Source: Blepharisma stoltei (taxonomy: Eukaryota; Ciliophora; Heterotrichea; Heterotrichida; Blepharismidae). Taken from it: a stretch of DNA of 64,000 bases. The stretch is from NCBI GenBank assembly GCA_914767885.1, contig CAJZBQ010000023.1:248001-312000 (forward strand). The letters run 5' to 3'. The position numbers and the translations under genes are program-made. The stretch's first letter is position 1, and every line of letters begins with the position of its first letter. Of the stretch, positions 53,156 through 64,000 are shown one piece after another. The notes beneath the pieces were generated by a model, which worked only from the letters and a program-made list of their open reading frames with translations, searched no databases and had not been told where the DNA came from.

Positions 53156-56024
53156 TTACTCAGTTGAAAAAGGAATTGATTTGAAGTCTGTCTTGACTTT
53201 TTGGGAATTTGGAGGGTCCTCAAAATCTAGGTTTTTGAGGCGCCTGCATTTATCTACATCAGAAATTTTTCCGTACAGTTTTTCGTCGACTTGAACCTTA
53301 CTCCACATAAGGCCTTTTGTAACAATAGTTGGGATATCTGGGATGAGGACATTCAGAATTATTTTCAGGATAATTAAGCTGTGCTCAAGAATAAGGAATA
53401 TCAACCATTTATTTTTGGTATCCTCAATTTCAAAAGCATCGGTGGTAAATATTATTATTGCCATATTTGTCCCTGCTCCAATAAAAGAAATCACCTGAAT
53501 AATCTGAAGCCAAACTCCAATAGAATTTGACCTCTGGGGGTATGGCCTTTGAGTCAACGTGCACATCTTCCAAGCATCAACTTTAATTTCTATGAAAATT
53601 AAGAAGAATAGCAAAGCCAAAGAAAATGGAAAACTGGCTCCAAAAAGAATGACATACCCATATGCCATTATAATTTCCATATAATCCTACATAAATTTTA
53701 CAGATAAGGGAGTGTCATATTTAGATAATTTTGCTTGGGATTCAGCTGGAGTTAAATTTATTCTATAGCTAGGGTCTTTTTCTCTGAGTTTTTTGACCCT
53801 TTTCTCTTCAGACCAATTTTTGTACTTACTCCCCCCCCCTCCGTGAGTGAACAAAACCATTAGAAAAATCGCTATTTTTTGCCCAAAAACCCACCCTCCG
53901 TGAGTGAATAAAAATTTTTTTAATACAAAAAATTTTTTTTGAAAAAATTTTGATATATAAATGATAATTAGTATAATGAAATCTAGAGCTAATTCTGTTT
54001 AATTTCAAACGAATTGCTTTTTAAAACATAAATTTTATAAATTAAATTAATATTTGCTTTCCAATTTTTGCGAATTAGATTTTTTTAAATTTCGAAAAAA
54101 AAAAAAATTAACCCCCCTCCGTGAGTGAACAAAAAATTTTTTTGTTCACTCACGGAGGGGGGGGAGTTAGTAGTTAGTAATGGTAAATAAATTTCTACTA
54201 GGTTTAGGCAGAAATTTGTAATAAAAATTGATTCAAGCTGCTTTGTAAGTTCATAAATACAGTCTTCATCAACGCACCCCTCAAAGTTTCCTTTACAAAA
54301 AGCAATATAAAACAAGCTAGAATAACAGTTGACAAACTGAAACAAGAAAAGTTTGAGAGTGAGCCCATCATTATAATCATTATAAGTTTCATAGTTTTCC
54401 CAATCATTAAGCTGCTGTGCGACTCTTGCGTAAATTAAGTTGAAAATTTTGATTTGAATTGCATTTCCTACTCCTACAGCTGTAACTTTCCACGATCTCT
54501 GATCTAAGGTAGATCTATAAACAAATAAAACAATCACACAGGACAAGACAAGTGTGACGAAAAGCGCTAACTCCTACCTCCGTGAGCGAACAAAAATTTT
54601 TTTGATATAAAAATTTGATATATAAGTGATAATTAATATAATGAAATCTCTAGCCTATTTTGTTAATTTTAAACAAATTGCTTTTAAAACATAAATTTTG
54701 CAAATTAAATTCTTTCCAATTTTTGCGAATTGGGATTATTTTTTTAAAAAAAAATTATATATAAATTTTTTAAAAAAATAAAATTAATTTCCCTACGTGA
54801 GCGAACAAAATTTTTTTGTTCGCTCGCGGAGGGGAGTAAGACAGAAAACCCAATCGCTTTCCTTGTTGTGGTCCAATGACTAGCTGGTGCGACTTTTTTC
54901 ATTCTTCCAGTAATTTCATCTTTTTTGAACTCTCCTCGAAATTGTGGCCTCTGCTCGTTCAAGGCTTCAATTTCTGTCGTCCCCCAGCGCCAAGCCAACT
55001 TTGATTGTTCTCGGAGCCAGAACTGGTCATAAAAAGTAGACAAAATAGGCAGCATAAAAGCAAGAATCACAATTGTTACTTCTCCACCTGTAAGAGAGTC
55101 ATCCTCGTCATCCTCATCTTCAAAAGCATAAAAGATGATTCCTAAAATAATGCTAATAATCGCAAAAGGAGCCAAAAACGCAGTCAAAAACTCAATCCAT
55201 GCAAAATACATTGCGATTTTTTCACCAAAATAAACCCTCAGCCTGTCAACGTCTTGGCGCTTAAAAGGGTTTTTGTTGAGTGCCCAGGTTTGCACGAAAT
55301 AATCTAATTGTTTTTTCCTATGCAATGCTAAAACATTAGTTAGTAGTCCTTCTGCTTGAAGGTTAGCCAGATCTACGCTGCTATTGATAATTGAGTAGAC
55401 AATTCTTTCTTTATCTTTGTATTGGAATAATGTACCTTTACTGTCAGAAATCTCCATTTCCATTTCATCATACCTCTTATATAGTTCTAATGAGCTTTCT
55501 GTCTTTTCAAAAGGGCCATATGGTGATACCTGCTTGAAGTCCTGCAAATCCAATATCCGTTTTTTAAACTGAAGAGGGTAATCAATCAGGTCTGCCTGCA
55601 CCATCAGGTTAGTTTCGCTACATATGACCCTGCAAAATATTTCGTCACGGTCTCTCGAATAAAAGAGCTGGATTTCTAGCTTCAAGTGGTCTTGTAAAAC
55701 CTTGAAGACATTTTGGATGATGGAAGAGCCTATATCTCTGAGATTCACTCAGCCGTCTTTAGCACACCCTTCAATTAGGGGGTCTATTTCTTTTTCAATA
55801 CGCTGGAATAGAGGGATTTCTGTTTCTTTGTCGTGAAGTTTGAAAATGACTCGATAAAAATGTTTGGCTTCTTTCTCTTTCATCCAAGAATTGAGCTGGC
55901 ACAGCAAGCCTTTGTCAGGATCGGTGTAGGGGTTCTTGAAAATTAAAACTAAATCTGCAAGGTCGTCTTCTTGTGCTTTGTCCTCGACTTCTTCTATAAA
56001 CTGTTTTTCTTCTTCAGCGGACAT
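53156..56024 (-). CDS. Anoctamin/TMEM16-like membrane protein, copy B, split by two MITEs
   Basis: After removing the 15-nt intron 53687-53701 and the MITEs at 53829-54166 and 54571-54836 (each with one TNA copy), the gene has 747 codons, the same length as copy A, with the same motifs (YFGEKIAMYFAWIEFLTAFL, RPQFRGEF, NDWENYETYNDYND, FQFVNCYSSLFYIAF). The extreme C terminus differs (SIPFSTE versus SIPFQLSN) because of a 1-bp indel. Role as in copy A: lipid scramblase or channel, inferred from family. Confidence 0.87.
53829..54166 (+). mobile_element. CTCCCCC-class MITE, family 1, IES in anoctamin copy B
   Basis: TSD TTA (53826-53828, 54167-54169). The empty site in copy A reads GTACTTAGTAGTTAG near 23918. 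Tandem left pair, hairpin right pair, 338 bp. Confidence 0.95.
54571..54836 (+). mobile_element. CTCCCCC-class MITE, family 1 short form, IES in anoctamin copy B
   Basis: TSD TAA (54568-54570, 54837-54839). The empty site in copy A reads GTGCTAAGACAG near 24315. Only one copy of the end repeat is present on the left (CCTCCGTGAGCGAACAAAA), explaining its 266 bp; the right hairpin pair is intact. Confidence 0.93.
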
Positions 56025-56121
56025 TTTAACAATATTAATAGTTCATAAATATTGACAAAAATAAATTTACTCCATTAGAGTGAGTAGATCCTTTCTCAAA
56101 AAGTTTTTATACTCTTCTCAT

Positions 56122-56305
56122 TAGAATTGCTCGGTAAAGGTAGAAGAATTGAGAGGAAAACTCACTAGTGGTTGAACCAACTCAGGTTGATCAAGCAAAC
56201 TAAAGCTGCAAAATGGGCGTCTCTCCAGATAGTTTGACTACCTGAGCAGGTACAACAAATGGAGAGTTTTCTCTCAAGTCTCCTGCCCTTTACCGGGCAA
56301 TTCTA
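56122..56305. mobile_element. Foldback element next to anoctamin copy B
   Basis: Arms TTAGAATTGCTCGGTAAAGG and, reversed, TTAGAATTGCCCGGTAAAGG; pairing continues through TTGAGAG.AAAACTC and CAACTCAGGTTGATCAAGC with the central inverse. TA flanks. It lies just beyond the duplicated segment. Confidence 0.82.
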
Positions 56306-56772
56306 AGGAAAATAGCATATATGATTTTAAAAGTCACAATTTAGAAAAGGAAAATATAATTTGTTTTATAAAATTTATGTTAGAGGAAAGCTTTTAAATT
56401 TAATGAGATCTGCTATAATTATTAATAACATATAAAAAATATATTTAAAAATATCCTTGCTAGCTAATTTTCACAAAAAATTGCCATTTTCTAACAATTT
56501 ACTTCAGTCTTAAAGGAGGAGTCAGGAAAATTATAATAAGTAATGATAGATTTTGAAAAGATTTTAGTCACATGATTAGATAAGTAATGAAAAATTTTGA
56601 AAAGATTTTAGCCACATGATTTATTTGGGCTATCGCACAAAAACTTTATTGCGACTTATTAAGATTTATACTGTTTTATTGAAAGCAGCTTAGTTTACTG
56701 CTTATGATTGAGTAATTAGCTATATCAGCAATAGCAACGAGATACTAATTATAAAAAAACGTTATTATATAA
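56306..56772. other. Intergenic spacer
   Basis: AT-rich, with two near-identical 35-bp stretches (AAAATTTTGAAAAGATTTTAG type) at about 56545 and 56587. No gene. Confidence 0.4.
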
Positions 56773-58046
56773 ATGGGCCTTAATTGTTCATGTCTCCGCA
56801 ACTCCACTACTGATGAAAAGCAACTACGACTTGACGGAGAGAGGGTTTTACAAATGGAATCAGTCAAACTCAAACCCCTCCAGCAAGACTTAAAAACAAA
56901 TAGCAATGCAATTTTAACCTTAATCCCCCTTTTTATAATAGCACTACTTATGTCTTCATTAATTAAAAAATGCAAAAAACAAAATTCTAGATTTTTTGGC
57001 TGATAAATGGTGATTTAGAAGACATCGTAAAACTGCAATGTGTTCTTCGTGGCTACCTAGACCGCCGTACAATTAGAAAAGTCTACAACTTTAAAAACTC
57101 TCAACAATCAAACGATAACCGTTCTACAGATTTACTCAAAGACTCCAACTCCTTTTCCTCCCCAAATCTAGCAAAGCACTCCATCAATAACTCTTCTGAG
57201 CCCATCATTCGGCTCACTATCAAAGAAATTGCTGAATCCCAAGTCCCTGACTACTCTACAAACGCAACTCGTCTAATCCTCTCTAGGCTTGGCCCTTTCA
57301 AAATCACTGAAGAATTCCCAGACAATGAGCCTCGGACCAAACGTGGCCCTGTAGAGCTAGAAAACCAAGCTATTTATATTGGTGAGTGGAATAAGGACAA
57401 TCAACGCCATGGCTTTGGAATCCAAATTTGGAGCGACGGATCTAGATATGAAGGGTACTGGAAAAACGACCAGGCCCATTTTAAAGGCAGAATCATTCAT
57501 GCAGATGGAGAAATTTATGAAGGAGACTGGAAAAATGATAAGTCCCATGGGGTTGGCATTTATATTCATACAGATGGAGCAAGATATGAAGGAACCTGAA
57601 GCAATGATTTACAAGACGGCTATGGAATTGAGACCTGGCCAGACGGGGCAAGATATCAAGGAGACTATAAAAATGGGAATAAAGAAGGAAAAGGAAAATT
57701 CGTATGGGCAGACGGCAGCATGTATGATGGGGAATTTCATAATAACGATATAGAAGGAGTTGGAGTCTATACGTGAAATGATGGCAGAAAATACGTTGGA
57801 GAATGGGCTAATAATAAAATGCAAGGAATTGGCACGTTCACGTGGAATGACGGAAGAATATACAAAGGAGGCTACTTTGATGACAAGAAGCAAGGGTATG
57901 GAATTTTCGAATGGCCAGATGGCAGAAAATATGAAGGGTGCTGGTTTAATGGAAAACAGCATGGGAAAGGGATTTATTATACAGCGAATGGGGCTGGCAG
58001 AGAGGGGGAATGGAAAGATGGGCAAAGAATCAAATGGTGCGAATAA
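56773..58046 (+). CDS. MORN-repeat protein with IQ-like motif and acylated N terminus
   Basis: 394 codons after removing a 89-bp IES (56917-57005). [11 protein letters not shown] suits N-myristoylation plus palmitoylation. An IQ-like helix, [18 protein letters not shown], suggests calmodulin or centrin binding. From about residue 195 at least nine MORN repeats follow ([64 protein letters not shown]). MORN proteins organise membranes and cortex in ciliates. TGA codes Trp in EGTWSN and YTWND. Minus-strand frames over the repeats are shadows. Confidence 0.88.
56917..57005. other. Short TA-bounded IES in the MORN gene (89 bp)
   Basis: TA at 56915-56916 and 57004-57005. Removal joins SNAIL to [11 protein letters not shown] in frame. 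Confidence 0.78.
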
Positions 58047-58074
58047 TTTATAGTGACAATAAATTACCAATTAG

Positions 58075-59030
58075 TTATACATGAGAGTTAAAGTGTTTGA
58101 TGATAAGGTGATTAGCTTTCTTCGTGACATCTTCATGACTAATTCAGGAAACTCCAGGAATATCTTTGAAAAGGATGGCGTAAAAGACTTTTCCATCAAT
58201 TATCTTAGCTTCAGTGATCTTTAGAGCTTGATCTGTTCCTAAAGTTCCTTTCCTTGGCTCTGACTCCCCCTTTTAATTTAAAAAAAATATAGGTAAAATT
58301 TCCATTTTTTGGGGGAGCTAACCCCCTTTAAATTGGAACAAAAATCAATTTTATAGGCAAAAATCCTAATTTATATGTAAATACCTTAATATCCAATTTA
58401 ATATGCAGAATCAAAAATTAAACACTACTATTTTGTTCAATTTTAATGGTGAGAGTTATTAAATTAAAATGCTATTAAATATAAATGTATGCAATTTATT
58501 GTCTCTCTTTAAAATTTTATATAATTTTTTTTCTATATTTTTTTTGATAAAAATTTTTCTTAAATCCCCTTTAAATTGAAACAAAATTTTTTGTTCCAAT
58601 TTAAAAGGGGGAGTGAAGGTTTTAACTTTTTTATCTTTTGATTTATTTTTGTCTTTCTCAGCCTTTTTTTCGGCAGATGTTTCTCAAGCTCAGGGTCAAA
58701 CGTAGATTCCCTACTGAGATTATGTTTTTTCTCTTCAAACTCTTCAACTGCTTCTAAGCAGCTTTTCAAGTTTTCTTTAGGCTCCCACGTCAAATTTTCA
58801 TATCCTTTTCACTTCACTAAATACATTCTGTCTTTTCCTTCGCCTCTTTTCTCTAGAATCTTTTCAACGACAAAATAGCCCAGTCCCGCCATTTCATCTT
58901 CACTCATTTCTGAGTCGCTCGAAATATAGCAGGTAATTGGCTTCTTCCGTGGCTTTTCCTGCAGGTGGTTTGCTTGGGACAGAGGTTTTTTCTTTGGGGC
59001 CCATTTTCGTGTGTAATAAAACTTCTTCAT
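58075..59030 (-). CDS. HP1-like chromodomain and chromoshadow protein, split by a MITE
   Basis: Removing 58264-58613 and one TCA gives 200 codons. The chromodomain is YFVVEKILEKRGEGKDRMYL then VKWKGYENLTWEPKENL, with the aromatic cage positions Y, W, W/Y present. A Lys-rich hinge follows. The C-terminal chromoshadow domain is TDQALKITEAKIIDGKVFYA then ILFKDIPGVSWISHEDV ending KKANHLIIKHF. HP1 proteins bind methylated H3K9 and pack heterochromatin; in ciliates chromodomain proteins also act in DNA elimination. It converges on the MORN gene with 28 bp between. Confidence 0.9.
58264..58613 (+). mobile_element. CTCCCCC-class MITE, family 2, IES in the HP1-like gene
   Basis: TSD TGA (58261-58263, 58614-58616; TCA on the gene strand). 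Left tandem pair: CTCCCCCTTTTAATTTAAAA, then ACCCCCTTTAAATTGGAACA. Right hairpin pair: CCCTTTAAATTGAAACAAAA facing TTTTGTTCCAATTTAAAAGG. Removal joins KKLKPS to EPRKGTLGTDQ. Confidence 0.92.
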
Positions 59031-59051
59031 ATTTTATTATCAAGGGAAGAA

Positions 59052-61281
<2,230 letters not shown>

Positions 61282-62379
61282 TTAAGCCTTAGTGGCATTA
61301 TAAGGGTTCAGATAGAACGGGTAAGATGGGTACATCTGGATTCCACAAACACCGACTCCATCTTCAATTCCAATTCTGATGTATCCTTGTTCTCCCCATT
61401 GAGTGCCCCAAGAGTTCTTGACAATATAGTAAGGCTTTTTCACGACAGAGTTATATCCAACTACAAGTACTCCATGGTCTAAGTCAGTTCCGCAGTTCTT
61501 GGTCACAACTCCTCCCTTATAAAGTTGCCAAACCTTTTGGTCAGCCTGGACTGCAACAGATACTGGATTAGTTAAGAGGCTAATTTCAAGCCATACACTG
61601 CTGTTCGAGACTGGGATCTGATATCCATCAATACGGGTGATATTTGACTGTGCTGCCAAAGTGTAGTTGCAGGTATTGTTAGTTGCTGTATAAGGATAGT
61701 TTGATTCAGAAGTCAAGCCATTTTGCTGAATAAATTCAAAAGCATTGTTCATCCAGCCGCCTTGGCAGCCAGAGTTGCCGAAGCTAAATGAGCAATCAAC
61801 AAGTTCTTGCTCACTGAGGTCGATCAAAGTGTGATTGGAGATCGCCCACAAGCTTTCAACTGCTCCAGTAGCTGAAAAAGCCCAGCAGCTTCCGCATTGT
61901 CCTTGGTTCTTGACTGAGGTTACTTTGCCCCACTGTCTCCAGTCCCAAGAAGGATAAATTTTTAGGTCACTTGGTACAGCTTTAGGAGTGGTAGTAGCTT
62001 TAAGTGCACTCTTTGGGACTTTGCTTGTGAGGTATATGCTGCCGAATTCATTGAAGGAAAGGTCAGCAAATTCATTGACTCCTAAGGTCCAGTCTTCTCC
62101 TAGGCTATTGTGGATTCTGATATAGGCTGCATTGTCACGGAAGACTTGGAATCTGTGGACGTACTCTTCAGGTGTGGAGTATTCTTTATTGTAGAGAGAC
62201 ATGAACTCTTGGAATTCTTGCTCTTCAAGCTGGAATTGTTGGAGGGCAAGTGAACTTGGGCCTGAAGTTGCAAGAGCGATAGCTCCGACTATGCAAACAA
62301 CCCCTATGACTGCTAGAGCTGCATATAGAGCTTTCTTCTTGTTGTTCGACTTCGAGGAATCGAAATAAAGACTTTCCAT
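61282..62379 (-). CDS. Cathepsin-L-like cysteine protease with N-terminal membrane anchor (uninterrupted)
   Basis: 365 codons from MESLYFDSS; I prefer this start to the in-frame Met at 62439 because the paralogue at 60693 begins [11 protein letters not shown] signal-anchor helix (ALYAALAVIGVVCIVGAIAL) is followed by an I29 propeptide (FQEFMSLYNKEYSTPEEYVH, FADLSFNEF) and the papain domain with QGQCGSCWAFSATGAVE, SEQELVDCSFSFGNSGCQGG, LDHGVLVVGYN and IVKNSWGTQWGEQGYIRIG. All catalytic residues are present. Same strand as and similar to the neighbouring protease, so a tandem pair. Confidence 0.93.
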   Translation of the reverse strand: MESLYFDSSKSNNKKKALYAALAVIGVVCIVGAIALATSGPSSLALQQFQLEEQEFQEFMSLYNKEYSTPEEYVHRFQVFRDNAAYIRIHNSLGEDWTLGVNEFADLSFNEFGSIYLTSKVPKSALKATTTPKAVPSDLKIYPSWDWRQWGKVTSVKNQGQCGSCWAFSATGAVESLWAISNHTLIDLSEQELVDCSFSFGNSGCQGGWMNNAFEFIQQNGLTSESNYPYTATNNTCNYTLAAQSNITRIDGYQIPVSNSSVWLEISLLTNPVSVAVQADQKVWQLYKGGVVTKNCGTDLDHGVLVVGYNSVVKKPYYIVKNSWGTQWGEQGYIRIGIEDGVGVCGIQMYPSYPFYLNPYNATKA

Positions 62380-62484
62380 TTCTATTATTAACTTCACCAG
62401 CTTACGCAAAAATGGCTTTGTAAAGATGAATTTGTTCACCGAAGATATGTCCTTAGATTGAAAAAAAGGAAAACTGATTAAGGC

Positions 62485-62490
<6 letters not shown>

Positions 62491-62515
<25 letters not shown>

Positions 62516-63049
62516 AAAATATGGCGTCTTCGTCTGGCATGGCCTCCCGGCCATGCAGCCTCGACTCATATTTTAATTATATCCGGCAAGGTTTTACCAT
62601 TTCAGAGATGGACAGCAATGCTAGGTAAGCAATTCTGGTAGCTTTCAGAGCCTAGCCCAAGTCTATTCTCAGGGGTGGATTTTTCCTCGTGGGGAAGGAG
62701 GGTGCAAGGTTGGAAAGGGGAAGCCCAGCAAAGTCCTCTGGACCATTCGGGCAACTCCCTAGCGTGAAAACTGGGCGTTACGTCCCAGGCTTTGCATTTT
62801 TCCTTTTTGCCGATAGCCGACCAGAAAAATCCATTTTTTGGGTTTTTCGGAAAAGCAACCCATGTACAAGCAAGTAGCTCATCCATGAGCCGTCGAAGAC
62901 GTGGACATTTGCCCTGGAAGCACCCTGGTGATCGAAGCGAGTTTGTCTCCAGCAGACTGGTGGGCCCGATGCGACGAAAGGCGAGTGATAAACCTGGAGT
63001 TGTAACCCCGTAGTGGACGTTAAGCGATATAAATTCTAATGTAATGTAA
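62491..63049 (+). mobile_element. SINE-like element 7 upstream of the protease gene
   Basis: 16-bp duplication TGATTAAGGCTTTTTT (62475-62490, 63050-63065); the T run is expanded beside the first copy. 5' TTAAAATATGGCGTCTTCG; 3' end CCCCGTAGTGGACGTTAAGC close to CCCCGTGGTAGACGTAAAAA of element 4, then a tail (TAATG)n. Confidence 0.9.
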
Positions 63050-63065
63050 TGATTAAGGCTTTTTT

Positions 63066-63654
63066 GGGCAGAAAATATATAGAAAGCTAGTAATTAATAG
63101 ATAAAGAATAAGACTAGATAAAAATTGAGGAAAAATTTGATTATTATAAATTTCATTGTAAATTGTAGAAATTTTGAGGAAATGATGATATCAACTTGAA
63201 AATTCGATTGGGATGGATTTGTAAGAAAATTAGACAGAAATTTAAAAAAATCAAATCGTATGCTTTTTTGATTTTGCTCACCTGTATAAATGGTGGAAGA
63301 ATTATTTTGCTGAGATGAGAATGCTCTGGTAGATAGTTAAAAATATGTGTTGAGTAATTGGTTTGAAGCATTAAATCTATGAGCAAATCGTAAAAAATTC
63401 AATATTCCTTAAATTAGCGAGCTATGGCGCTATTGCTTGGGCAGGTTGTTTTGATGCTTGCATAATTTAGATCATAAAGGACTAAGAGAAAATACTAAAT
63501 TTTATAAAATTATAAGCCAGAATAGAGAAACGCAGCTACAAACTGAGAAGTGGCTTTGGATTTTGAGCATATTAAATTTATCTTAAAAAATTAAACCTGC
63601 AGATTATTATTTTTATTATAATTAAAGATTTATTTGAGTAGAATAGATAACGGG
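63066..63654. other. Intergenic spacer
   Basis: About 590 bp of AT-rich DNA with no supported feature. Confidence 0.4.
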
Positions 63655-63815
63655 GAATAGTGGCTCCATCTCGAAAAATTTCTTTTCCTTCTTCATACCT
63701 ATTTTTATATAGCCTTAATCACTCCATTCTATATCCCATGAATTTTTGGCAATATAATAGCTTTTTCTTTCAATCGTATTATATCCCAAAGATGCATACA
63801 TGTCTTTATATATGC
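63655..63815 (-). pseudogene. Cathepsin-like protease relic (C-terminal fragment)
   Basis: Minus-strand reading gives DMYASLGYNTIERKSYYIAK then NSWDIEWSD, a stop, and GYIKIG. This matches the end of the papain fold (LDHGVLVVGYN, YYIVKNSWG, GYIRIG), but the catalytic His position is changed and a TAA interrupts it. No N-terminal part lies to the right within the window. Confidence 0.6.
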
Positions 63816-64000
63816 GTTAATATTTCTGATAGCAAATACTGACTAATAATCATCATCAGATCTAAATTTTGAAATCCTATTAGACTGCCTAATCGATTTT
63901 CTCAATGCTTGCTTAGTTAGCTAATTTGTGTTTAGCGTCGTTTAATACTTAGTTAGTTGATAAGTGTTTAGCGTATCGTTTAGATCTGAAGAGCATGCTA
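63816..64000. other. Right end of window
   Basis: AT-rich end sequence with two similar TTAGTTAG..GTGTTTAGCGT units at about 63915-63975. No gene. Confidence 0.35.

Noticed and set aside
57357-58070. Antisense frames over the MORN gene
   Set aside because: Shadows of repetitive MORN coding sequence.

Overview
The window looks like germline (micronuclear) DNA of a heterotrich ciliate, most likely Blepharisma or a close relative. Four signs support this. (1) In-frame TGA sits where Trp is expected in almost every gene, while TAA and TAG end the genes. (2) Introns are tiny GT..AG introns of 15-16 nt, with a few of 20-21 nt. (3) The DNA is AT-rich with short intergenic gaps. (4) Coding regions are repeatedly cut by segments bounded by TA or TNA direct repeats, and removing these with one repeat copy restores frame and domain exactly. 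Those segments behave as internal eliminated sequences (IESs). I found about 20 inside genes, and in every gene without other damage the corrected length becomes a multiple of three.

Layout. 1-5.8 kb: partial zinc-finger protein, AGC kinase with three IESs, two tandem initiator tRNA-Met genes, ESF1. 7.4-28.3 kb: a cluster of small multi-spanning membrane proteins (at least six, N-rich or PQ-rich tails), with an MFSD1-like transporter, a UBA protein, a 9-bp satellite, a kelch-like gene and an intact anoctamin. 29.5-32.5 kb: two divergent kelch-like genes, one decayed. 33.7-41.2 kb: dynein-2 intermediate chain (WDR60-like), SIKE/FGFR1OP2-like coiled coil, VPS9-domain Rab GEF, small Cys-tailed protein. 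42.5-47.5 kb: large ligand-binding 7TM receptor carrying four nested insertions. 48.7-56 kb: possible MED17, amidohydrolase-like protein, second anoctamin. 56.8-63.8 kb: MORN protein, HP1-like chromodomain protein, cathepsin-L-like proteases and a protease relic.

Mobile DNA. Three classes recur. (a) MITEs starting CTCCCCC with 3-bp TNA target duplications and a shared end architecture. (b) Foldback elements starting TATAG with TA duplications. (c) GC-rich SINE-like elements of about 410-570 bp with 11-16 bp target duplications and a short tandem tail. A segmental duplication (about 22.95-25.55 kb versus 52.33-56.07 kb) gives empty and filled versions of three insertion sites. This directly shows the target duplications and supports precise excision.

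All element boundaries and spliced products are inferred by eye. No macronuclear reads or database searches were available.
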